Part shown: piece after piece, positions 55,424 to 64,000 of the stretch | Layout: every line of letters starts with the position of its first letter | Numbering within the stretch: position 1 is the stretch's first letter | Source of the DNA: Alligator mississippiensis | Taxonomy: Eukaryota; Chordata; Crocodylia; Alligatoridae | Length of the DNA stretch: 64,000 nt | Assembly (NCBI RefSeq): GCF_030867095.1 | Contig: NC_081824.1 | Location: 238,044,719 to 238,108,718 of the forward strand | Direction: 5' to 3' | Translations under genes and position numbers: made by a program | The notes under the pieces: model-generated | The model's input: the letters and a program-made list of their open reading frames with translations, nothing else | What the model was told of the DNA's origin: nothing | The model's database searches: none

Positions 55424-57394
55424 CCTAGTGACAGATGATATGGAAAAGGCTGAAGTACTCAATGTTTTTTTTTTTTTTACCTCAATCTTCACAGGCAAAG
55501 TTAGATCCCAGACTGCTGCACCTGGCAGCACAGTTTGGGGAGGAGGTGAGCAGCTGACAGTGGTAAAAGAACTTGTTAGGGACGGTTTAGAAAGCTGGAC
55601 ATGTACAAGACCACGGGGCCCGACACAATGCACCCAAGGGTGCTGAGCCAGTTGGAGATAGGATTGCAGAGCTGCTGGCCATTATCTTTGAAAACTCACA
55701 GTGATCAGGAAAGGTCCTGGAGAATTAGAAAAGGGCAAATCCTAGTGCCCATTTTGGAAGGAAGAGGATTTGGGGAGCTACAGACTGGTCAGCCTCACCT
55801 CAGTCCCTGGAAAAATCATGGAGCAGGTTCTCAAGGTATCCATTTCTAAGCACTTGGAGGAGAACAGGGTCATTAGGAATGGTCAGCATTGATTCACCAA
55901 GGGCAACTCATGCCTGACTGACCTGATTGCCTTCCATGATGAGAAACTGGGTCCATGGATGCAGGGAAAGCAGTGGATGTGTTGCACATTGACTTTAGCA
56001 AGGCTTTTGATACAGTCTCCCACAACACTTGCAGGCAAGCTAAAGAAATATAGGTTTTATGAATGGACTGTGAAATGGATAAAAAAGTGGCTGGATTGTT
56101 GGTCTCAAAGGGTAGTAATCACTGACTCGATGTCTAATTGACAGCTGGTATCAAATTGAGTGCCTCAAGGGTCAGTCTGGCTCTGGTTTTGTTCAATACC
56201 TTCATCAGTGATCTGGAAGATGGGTTGCAGTGCCTCCTCAGCGTGTTTGCAGATGACACCAAGCTGGGGGGAGTAGTAGATATGCTGGAGGGTAGGGTTA
56301 GGATTCAGAGAGACCTCGACAAATTGGACAACTGGATCAAAAGAAATCTCATGAGGCTCAGTAAGGACAAATGCGAAGTCCTGCTTGTAGGACAGCATAA
56401 CCTTATGCACCGGTACAGGCTGGGGTCTGAATGGCTAAGCAGCAGCTCTGCAGAAAAGGACCTGGGCATTACAGTGGACAATAAGCTGAATATGAGCACA
56501 ACAGTGTGACCTTGTTGCAAAAGGCTAATGGCACACTGGGCTGCATTAGCAGGAGCACTGCCAGCGGATCAAAGGAAGTGATTATTCCCTTGTGTTTGGC
56601 ACTGGTGAGGGTGCACCTGGAGTACTGTGCCCAGTTTTGGGCCCCCCACTATAGAAAGGATATGGACAAATTGAAGAGAATCCAGGGGGAAATGAAAATA
56701 GGGGACTGGGACACATGGCTTCTGAAGAGAGACTGAACGGAACTGGGCTTATTTAGTCTGGAGAAGAGAAGACTGATTTAATTGCAGCCTTCAACTGCCT
56801 GAAGGGTGGTTGCAAAAAGGACTGTTCTGAGTGGTGACAGATGAGAGAACAAGGAGCAATGGTCTCAAGTTGCAGCAAGGGAAGTTTGGGTTAGATATTG
56901 GGAAAAACTCTCATGAGGAGGGTAGTAAAGCACTGGAGCAGGCTACCCAGGCAAGTTTTGGAATCTCCATCCTTGGAGGTTTTTGAGACCTGGCTAGACA
57001 AATCCTTGGCTGGGATGACATAATTGAGGATTGTCCTGCTTTGAACAGGGGGTTGGACTAGATGTGACTTCCTGAGGTCCCTTCCAACCCTAATTCTCTT
57101 TGAGTCTATTATTACAGTGACTAAGCTACAGACAGAGAACACCTATACTAATGTGTTGGTGTAGTTAAACCCCATGAGTCTGTTAGGGATTTGTTTACAT
57201 TTTCATTTTTTTTCACTGGTATAAATGTGTTGCCTGTTCAGACTACTAAGCCATTCAGATTTACACCTGTGCTATCTTAGGAACTGCCCAAGTGGGTCTT
57301 GGACTCTGTCAGGACTAACGCTTTGATCTAAGAAATATTATCTTGGCAAGATTAGCACTTCTTCCACAAGGACTCATGTGTGATCAGCTTGGGT

Positions 57395-57480
57395 AGTATT
57401 CTTTTATTAGATGCATATGGAACAGCAGCACAGTCTTTATCTTACTTTCACTGATACAAACCTTCACGCTTTATCAGGTA
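57395..57480 (-). mobile_element. Possible Penelope-like terminus remnant
   Basis: TTCTTTTATTAGATGC, then CTTCACGCTTTATCAGGT, in the spacing seen at the other termini. Weak. Confidence 0.35.
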
Positions 57481-59049
57481 GGACATAAGCATCATTTGCC
57501 TCTTGCTCTGAGCTAGATTCAATGTAGGCCATGATATGACTGGCATGTTGTATACAGCAATGGCAGCTCCAGCCTGGGGCATGTGGCAGCTGCAGCTCTG
57601 GCCCTAGCACCCATGGTGGGACTTGTGGTGACGGTGCCTACAGGCCAAGCTCCTGTAGGGCAACTGGGGCTGTATCAGACCTTGTTTGCCTTGCTACCAT
57701 CAAGAGCCATGTACAGTAAGTGTTTTCAGACATCTAGGTTCATTCTTTTATAAGTGCTAGAATGCAAAGTTCTGTGAATGCTTAGGATTACAGCTGTGGC
57801 TAAACATTTAGGTGGCACTTCGAACTGCACATTAGAGAAAAGGTCATAAACTCCAACTAAAAGTAACTAGCCCATCCAAATCCTTTTTGGAATCCAAACC
57901 ACAGGAATAAAATCTGGGGATTCACTTGATGTAGAGCAACTCTTGTTGAATTATACTGTAACCGTGTTTTTCCAAGATCTGTTGTCCACAGAGATTCCAC
58001 AGCAACGCCCTCCAATCCTGTTCATCAGAGTTTTGTTCCTATATGGGATTCTTATTGGCAAAGGAATAGAGCACAGGTAGTGCTTTATGCTCTTGATGAT
58101 GGGGAGAAGGATGGCATTGGGGTGTCAGGGAAGTGTCGATTGTTTTTTAAAAGGATCTGAATTTAAAAGGATTGGAATACCTTCGTAACACCCAGACTGG
58201 TATCTGTGTAGACAGCTCATCTAACCACCACAGTTACGTAAAATAAGTAAATGTTTTTTTAATATTAGAAGAAACCTAGAATTAGGTACACATGCTTTGG
58301 GTTCTGCAATGGAAATACTTCATTCTTCCCCATCAGCTGCCATTGCACAAAAGGATTTTTTGTTGCAATGAATAATGCTGATAAACAGCAGGGGCTTGCT
58401 CAGTGAAAAGACGTACTGCTTTTGACTAGGCTGGGGACATTCAGGAAGTTCTGTTATTTGTCAGTAATCATTTTATAGATCTTGTTGCCTTTTGTGAACC
58501 TAATGCTTGCTCAAGCTCTATCAGAGATCTAATTTTAATGAAATTGTGCAGCCAGGAAAGGAGCTTCGTAGTATGTTACTTTCACAGAGACTGGGCTCAC
58601 TATTTGAGTCTCCAGCTGATTCAGCCATGGAGCCTGGAGAACTTTCTTTCATAAAGAAAGCATCTTTGATATAACTTCTGGGCCTCATTTAAAGGTCCTG
58701 TTCTCTAAAACAGTTCAGCCAGGTTGTGAGCAAAGCTCCTGAACTGACTGAACAGTTCCATAGAAATCCTGATATCTATCAAAATAAGTTACTTGGTCAA
58801 ACTCATTGCAAGTGCTTCTGGACTAGTAAAATCCAGTAATAGATTGAAGGCAGAAGTTGTCAACCATCGATTACTATTTAGTGATTTATTTTGGTGTAAT
58901 CTTTCTAACCTATTTTCCATAGACTTAAGTTGGAAGAACTTTAGACCCTGTGAATGCTTCATTCATCTGTTAATTAACACTATAGTATGTTTTGCCCTTC
59001 CTTTGAAAGATCTTAAAAGAAACAGACTGATGGCTGTTTTTTTGTTCAG
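57481..59049. other. End of intron 7, no recognisable features
   Basis: Mostly AT-rich intronic DNA with a GC-rich patch at 57,560-57,660. No gene or RNA seen. Confidence 0.45.
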
Positions 59050-59149
59050 ATTACTTTCAAAACAGAATCGTCTCACCATGACACGAAATGCTGTATGGGC
59101 TCTATCCAACCTCTGCAGAGGGAAGAATCCTCCTCCTGACTTTGCCAAG
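59050..59149 (+). CDS. KPNA1: KPNA1 exon 8
   Basis: This exon completes codon 218 (Gln, CA|A) and encodes residues 219-251. The acceptor is TGTTCAG|ATTACT and the donor CCAAG|GTAAGA. It contains [18 protein letters not shown] with the third WxxxN step (W234, N238), then PPPDFAK. The split-codon join with exon 7 confirms both borders. Confidence 0.97.
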
Positions 59150-59989
59150 GTAAGAAACAAAACATGAAAGAAAACAAGAGAATGAGAGGTTGAGGCATGG
59201 TGCCCAAATAAGGGAGGAGGAAGGAACTGAGATGTTTAAATTAAACAAAAAAATCCACAGAAATAGGAATTCAGAAGTCTTCCTGAATGTGGTTATTGTA
59301 GCTGAGAAGTATATAGCTGAATATAGTATATTGTAGCTGAGAAGTATCTCAGCTCAGATTGGTAGCTTTGAAGATGTGTGCAATTTTTGGGGAATTTTTT
59401 TTTTTGATCTGCAGAATCTTTTGCACTTGATGAAGTCTCATCTTGTCTGTCCAGGCGATAACTCCTGGGAACAGACACCACACGTACAGCATGCAACTAG
59501 TTTGACAACCAAGGAGCAATTGATAGTGCTCTACATGGCAGTCAACAGCCCATTGGCCTGCCTAGGACACTGTTCCAAGTAATGTGTATTGGCAGGCTGC
59601 AGAGTTGCTCGGTCTAATGTTTTTGGGGATTATTGCCATTTCCATGAGCAATAACATATGTTCAGTGGAGGAGGGTGTGGGGCTCCAGATGTATATATGC
59701 AAGACCTCATTCTAGTGCAGGGATGTCCAACTCATGAGGTTTTATGGGCTGGATGAATGGCATGGGGCTGGTGAACAGCCCAGATAAATGGAGCAGGGCG
59801 AGTCCATGGGGCCGATCAGGCCCACAGACTGGCCCTGCATGCAGGATCCAATGCACAGGGCTACAGTACCATGAGCACTGCATTCAGTGTGCACCCCAGA
59901 CTGGCCCTATGTGCAGTATGTGCATTGAACTAGCTGTGCATCCATCCCAACCTGCGTACCACGTAGGGCTGATCCAGTGATTGTGCCCT
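59150..59989. other. Intron 8 start, half of a hAT-like element at most
   Basis: CAGGGATGTCCAACTCATGA at 59,718 looks like a hAT left end, but no matching right end was found. Otherwise nothing recognised. Confidence 0.4.
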
Positions 59990-61075
59990 GTGTGGCATGT
60001 CTGAGACAAGGGTTGGTGTTCCAAGACAGTGGATTGCTAGGAAGAGATGGGATCCATCTGATGAAGTGAGGGAAGAGCATCTTTGCAGACTGGCTCACTA
60101 ACTTGGTGAGGAGGGCATTAAACTAGGCTCGCCAGGGGAAGGAGACCAAAGCTCTGAGATATGTGGGGAAGCAGGTGACCTTGAGGTAGCACAAGCAGGA
60201 GGGGGCAACTGGGGAGGCCTTCTCATTCATCCTGAGAAAGTAGGGCAGTTAGTTAGTTACCTCAGATGTCTTTTCATGAATGTATGGAGCCTGGGAAACA
60301 AGCAAGAAGAATTGGAAGTCCTCATACAATCATTGAGCTATGACATCATTGGAATAACAGAGACTTGGTGGGCTCGCTTGCATGACCCAGCTGTGACAGT
60401 TCTCCAGTATAAAGTGTTCAGGAACAACAGGCAGGGGAGAAGAGGACTTGCTCTTTATGTAAAGCAGCTGTATGATTGCTCAGAGCTCCAGTATGAAACT
60501 AGAGATAGGCCGGTTGAAAGTCTTTGGGTTAGCAGAGGGGAGAGCAGTAAGGTGACATTGTGTTGAGGGTCTGCCATCGACCACCAGACCTGGAGGATGA
60601 GGTGGATAAGGCTTTCTTCAGACAGCCAGTGGAAGTTTCCCCATTTATAGGACCTGGTTCTCATGGGGGACTTCAGTCACCCTGACATCTGCTAGGAGGG
60701 TCATACAGCGGTGCACAGGCAATCCAGGAATTTTTTGGAGAATGTTGGGGACAACTTCCTGGTGCAAATGTTGGAGAGGCCAGCTAGGGGCTGTGCTCTC
60801 CTTGACCTGCTGTTCACAGACAGGGAAGAACTGGTGGGGAATGTAGAAGTGGGTGTCAACTTGGGCAGCAGCAACTATGAGATGTATGAGTTCAGGATCC
60901 TGAGGAAAGGAAGGAAGAAGAGCAGCAGAGTAAGGACCCTGGACTTCAGAAAAGCAGACTCAACTCACTCAGGGAGCTGATAGGCAGGATCCCTTGGGAG
61001 GCTAGTGTGAGGGAAAGGAGTGCAGCAGAGATGTTATACTTCAAAATAACCCCACCTTACTGAGGGGACAGGGAA
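59990..61075 (+). mobile_element. CR1 LINE, endonuclease region
   Basis: The frame at 60,276-60,566 encodes the APE-type endonuclease start: MNVWSLGNKQEELEVL, YDIIGITETWW (catalytic Glu in TETWW), RRGLALYVKQL. The frame at 60,711-60,980 carries ARGCALLDLLFTDREELVGN and LGSSNYEMYEFRI, where the usual SDHE reads SNYE, so the catalytic His is lost. It stops before the RT. Several frame breaks. Confidence 0.85.
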
Positions 61076-61132
61076 CTAGCTGTGGAGTGGGGGGAGGGCT
61101 GCCAGGTCCCTATGCAAACTAGACCCAACAAT

Positions 61133-61560
61133 TGGGGATCTCTGTAAATTGCAGGGGAAGTGCTTCCAGCAGCTGCTCCTTTAATTTTTTTTCATTTTGC
61201 TGCTTACCCTGCCCTGACCCTGATTGGTGGAGGGGCCCTGCCTGGCAGGCCACTTGCTGCTGATTACTGGGAAGGTGAAAACCACTGTTTTAAATGTGCT
61301 GTGGTTTTTTCTCCCCACTGCTGATTGGGAGAGGGGCCCCGGTGGTCCCACCACTTGCTGTTGACTGGCAGGGAGGCAAAAACAATGGCATATTTAGAAC
61401 TTTTGTTTTCATTTCCGGGAGATCTGCAGCAAACAGCTCAGCTGGTGGGGCCTTTTTGCTAATCAGGGCCTGGGGAAAGCAGTGAAATGAAAAAAAAAAA
61501 TAAATAAAGGAGCTGCTGCAGAGAGCACTTCCTCTGCAATTTATGGAGATCCCTACCAAT
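61133..61560. repeat. Foldback element with about 75-bp inverted ends
   Basis: The left arm has ATTGGGGATCTCTGTAAATT and AAGTGCTTCCAGCAGCTGCT. The right arm complements to GGGATCTCCATAAATTGCAG and AAGTGCTCTCTGCAGCAGCT. Pairing continues through TTTCATTT. The centre holds two imperfect copies of a segment with GAGGGGCCC and CACTTGCTG. No coding frame. Confidence 0.7.
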
Positions 61561-61734
61561 GATGTTTTACTGACCTATCCAGCAGCTAAGGCACTTGACC
61601 ACAATTAGTACTAAGCCAGTCTGAGTGAAACAAAAATAACAGCATGGACTCAAGTATCATTGCACTAGAGCAGGGGTATCAAAAACATGGTCTGCAGAGA
61701 CCTATCATCCAGTCTGCAGTGCTGTTTATGAATA

Positions 61735-62440
61735 ACAGAATCATAGAAAACTGGGGTTGGAAGGGACCTCAGGAAGTCATTTAATCCAACCCCCTACTCA
61801 AAGTGGGACCATCCCCAACTAGATCATCCCAGCCAAGGCTTTGCCTGCCCTGGTCTTAAAAACCTCCCAAGGATGGAGATTCCACAGCCTCTCTGAGTAA
61901 CCTGTTCCAGTGCTTTAGTACCCACCTAGTGAGAGTGTCTTTTTTTTCAACATCCAACCTAAACTTCCCTTGCTGAAATTTGAGCCCATTGCTCTTTATT
62001 CTGTCATCTGCCACCACTGAGAACAGTCTAGCCTCCATCCTTCAGGTAGTTAAAGTTTGCTATTAAACCCCCAGACTTTTCTCCAGACTAAATAAGCCCA
62101 GTGCCCTCAGCCTCTCCTCAGAAGTCATGTTCCCAAGCCCCTAAACATTTTTGTTTTCCTCCACTGGAGTGTCCAATTTGTCCATATGCTTTCTGTAGTG
62201 AGAGGCCCAAAACTAGACACAGTACTCCAGATGTGGCCTCACCAGCACTAAATAGAGGGGAATAATCACTTCTCTTGATACGCTGGTAACATTCCTACTA
62301 GCGGAGCCCAGGATGCATTAGCATTCTTTGCAGCAAGCGCACAGTGTTGCAACATGAGTTGGATCATATCCAGATTATAGTCCACTGTAACCCCAGGTCC
62401 TTTTCTGAAAAAATTGACTAGCATATTCTGTATCTAATGC
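61735..62440 (-). mobile_element. Older CR1 LINE, 3' half
   Basis: The 3' end reads AGAATCATAGAAAACTGGGG, then the complement of the C-terminus ('aaggatggagattccacagcctctctgagtaacctgttccag'), then 'cacagtactccagatgtggcctcaccagca' and 'tgtaaccccaggtccttttc'. Same subfamily as the 48-52 kb and 54-57 kb older copies. It begins about 290 bp before exon 9. Confidence 0.85.
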
Positions 62441-62726
62441 TGAGGGAATTGGCTGCCTTGTCATGTGTCATCTGATGCTCCCAGTCCCTCCAGTTATGTG
62501 CTGCTGCATATGTGAACATGTCTTCATTTCTAATGTTGAAGGAAGACTTATTTCTGCTTCTGTGGAGCTGGAGCTTTTCATAAGAGCACTGATGTAGGTC
62601 CTTAATGATTCCTCAGGTTTTTCAGACTGCATACCAGTCCAGTGCCCTACAGAGTCAAGTGCAGGATGCTAGCTGATTTTGGACTTCTGCATTTCATAGA
62701 CCACACATCTTTTTAATGTTTTGCAG

Positions 62727-62890
62727 GTTTCACCTTGTCTAAGTGTGCTTTCCTGGCTGCTTTTTGTCAATGACACAGATGTACTAGCTGATGCCTGCTG
62801 GGCCTTGTCATATTTGTCTGATGGACCTAATGATAAAATACAGGCAGTGATTGATGCAGGAGTGTGTAGAAGACTCGTGGAGCTGCTGAT
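62727..62890 (+). CDS. KPNA1: KPNA1 exon 9 (last exon in window)
   Basis: This exon encodes residues 252-305 plus two bases of codon 306. The acceptor is TTGCAG|GTTTCA and the donor TGAT|GTAAGA (phase 2). It includes [15 protein letters not shown], where the Asn of the WxxxN step is replaced by Tyr (W276, Y280). That substitution is known at this repeat in the family and is not a lesion. It then encodes [17 protein letters not shown]. The next exon would start by completing the Met codon AT|G and lies beyond 64 kb. Confidence 0.96.
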
Positions 62891-63085
62891 GTAAGAAATT
62901 AACTTAAAAGAATTGACTTGATTTCTTACTGTTACCCCTTTACCCTTTCTCTACAGTCCAGCTTCCTGCAAAAGTAAAGTAAAGTAGAGATTCTGCAATA
63001 GTAGAAAACAAACATGGTTCGTTGGCCTTAATGCCAGCAGTATCAATAATTTTGATATGTATCTTTTAAAACTCTGTAAAAACAA

Positions 63086-63449
63086 CAGTGAATACATCTA
63101 CACATGAAATTAAGGTGACACAATAAACTCTGGCTTGTGCTGGAGCCAAATTGCTCCCAGGTGCAGCATCTATACATGTGCCTGGGACAGCAGCAATTTG
63201 AGCTGAGGTGGAACGAGCCCCCAGCTGGCTGGGCTGATGGGTCTCCATTTATGCCCCCGGTCACTGTCTACATGTGCGTTTCAGCACAGTAAAATACTCA
63301 AGACAGTCCTATCCCTGATAGTACTGTCCTACAGTGGAGTTAATTAATTTACTGTGTCCTAATACAAACACTCGTCTAGACTGTGATGCTTTACTGCGGA
63401 GCTAATTAGTTAACTGTGCAGTAAAGGGCATGTGTAGATGCGCCCACTG
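63086..63449. mobile_element. Foldback element with CATCTACACATG ends
   Basis: The left end CAGTGAATACATCTACACATG pairs with the right-end complement CAGTGGGCGCATCTACACATG (17 of 21). Two inner copies, TCTATACATGTGCC (63,170) and TCTACATGTGCG (63,268), suggest repeated ends. Flanking 8-mers match only 5 of 8. The ends resemble those of the element at 54.77-55.42 kb. Confidence 0.6.
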
Positions 63450-64000
63450 AGACACAGTTGAGTTTTTATATTATATTAAATATATGACATTTTATACTGG
63501 AGCTCAGGGCCATCCCTGGTGGGGGCGAATTGGGGCAACCGCTGGGGACCCTGCAGAGCAGATCAGAGCAGAAAGGCCGTGGCTGTAGTTTAGCCTACCC
63601 ACCCGCCTGGTGGGTTGAACGGCTCTTTGCTTGTTCCAGCCAGAAGTTCCAACTGCCACCCATCCCACTGCATCTGGTGTGCCAGGGCTTTCACTCCTCA
63701 GCATAAATGCCATGGGATGGGGAGGGGTGCCTCGTGCAAGCTGCTTTGCCCCGGGCCCTGCTAGGATCATCTCTGCTGAAGCTACAAAAGTGGGCTTTGT
63801 CATTTTGGTTTATGGATATGGTCTATGCATATCTTAGGAAGCTGTTATTGCTAAATAAACAGTACATAGCTACATTAATGCAAAATCCTACAATATGTTT
63901 AAAAAGAAGGAAGGAAAAAAACCTAAAATATACAATTACCTTCATTTACCAGCTTGTGTGTATTAAACAGACTCAAGCAGTATTAAACAGAATTAATGAT
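63450..64000. other. Intron 9, no recognisable features
   Basis: Ordinary intronic DNA. The frames at 63.5-63.84 kb on both strands have no recognisable domain. Confidence 0.5.

Larger units (their letters stand above)
54365..57115 (+). mobile_element. Older CR1 LINE, linker to 3' end, host of a nested insertion
   Basis: Runs from the post-endonuclease linker (CTCAAGGAACTGATTGGCAT) through the RT to the 3' end (GAGGTCCCTTCCAACCCTAA). Conserved segments appear in changing frames: the motif A region 'ttgactttagcaaggcttttgatacagtctccc', then the frame 56,138-56,509 with [17 protein letters not shown] (motif C), then 'ctggtgagggtgcacctggagtactgtgccc'. Interrupted at 54,766-55,423 by a foldback element. 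Many stops; dead. Confidence 0.85.
2055..64000 (+). other. KPNA1: KPNA1 gene (importin alpha-5), promoter to intron 9; 3' end outside window
   Basis: Seen: eight coding exons on the + strand splice at GT/AG borders with matching phases (0,0,1,0,0,2,0,2) into residues 1-305 of an importin alpha. Known: importin alpha binds basic nuclear localisation signals with its armadillo repeats and binds importin beta through an N-terminal IBB domain, ferrying cargo through nuclear pores. KPNA1 is favoured over its close relatives KPNA5 and KPNA6 because the N-terminus starts [20 protein letters not shown] and because exon 3 encodes TAEEETEEEVMSDGGFHEAQ, both KPNA1-like. Introns are about 16.6, 2.7, 2.1, 3.9, 14.0, 10.2, 6.3 and 3.6 kb. 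No frameshift or stop was found in any exon. The remaining armadillo repeats and the C-terminus must lie to the right of the window. Confidence 0.96.

Noticed and set aside
59718-61690. hAT left ends at 59,718 and 61,675 as a single element split by CR1
   Set aside because: Both are left-type ends in the same orientation, and no right end or flank duplication joins them.
1-64000. tRNA, rRNA or snRNA genes
   Set aside because: No cloverleaf with A and B boxes or other known RNA gene was noticed by eye on either strand; a covariance search would be more sensitive.

Overview
This is vertebrate nuclear DNA. It carries the 5' two-thirds of one protein-coding gene, KPNA1 (importin subunit alpha-5), on the + strand. 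It starts at a CpG-island promoter at about 1.95-2.6 kb and runs off the right edge. Eight coding exons with canonical GT/AG borders join in frame to give residues 1-305 plus two bases of codon 306, of about 538 in the family. The introns are long (up to 14 kb) and built mostly of transposon remains. Dense CR1 LINEs ending in TCTATGAA-type 3' repeats, a Penelope-like element, hAT-type foldback elements, a gag-bearing endogenous retrovirus and a Tx1-clade LINE point to a non-avian sauropsid. A crocodilian is most likely and a turtle is possible; this rests on repeat style, not on a database match.

Layout. 1-1.95 kb: no gene recognised. 1.95-2.62 kb: GC-rich promoter with ZNF143-, NRF1- and ETS-like sites. 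2.6-19.2 kb: intron 1, with old CR1 copies, hAT elements, a 3-kb Penelope-like insertion with head-to-head inverted arms (10.18-13.22 kb), and a GC-rich hAT element ending about 110 bp before the first coding exon. 19.2-28.35 kb: coding exons 2-5. 28.35-42.35 kb: intron 5, with CR1, a retroviral LTR-leader-gag fragment (minus strand), an LTR-like block between 200-bp direct repeats, a minus-strand Tx1-like LINE and a zinc-finger fragment of R2-group type. 42.35-52.67 kb: exon 6 and intron 6, with two CR1-in-CR1 nests in opposite orientations. 52.67-62.89 kb: exons 7-9, with a three-level nest (CR1, then foldback element, then CR1) in intron 7. 62.89-64 kb: start of intron 9.

The only gene under clear selection is KPNA1, a nuclear-import adaptor. 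Its importin-beta-binding domain (exons 2-4) and the first armadillo repeats (exons 5-9) are all intact. The other long reading frames are transposon-derived. No new multi-gene system is visible. The items most worth checking are the Penelope inverted insertion with its flanking duplication, the 667-codon chimeric CR1 frame, the inverted CR1 pairs around exon 7, the Tx1 element in an amniote, and the GC-rich element next to the start-codon exon.
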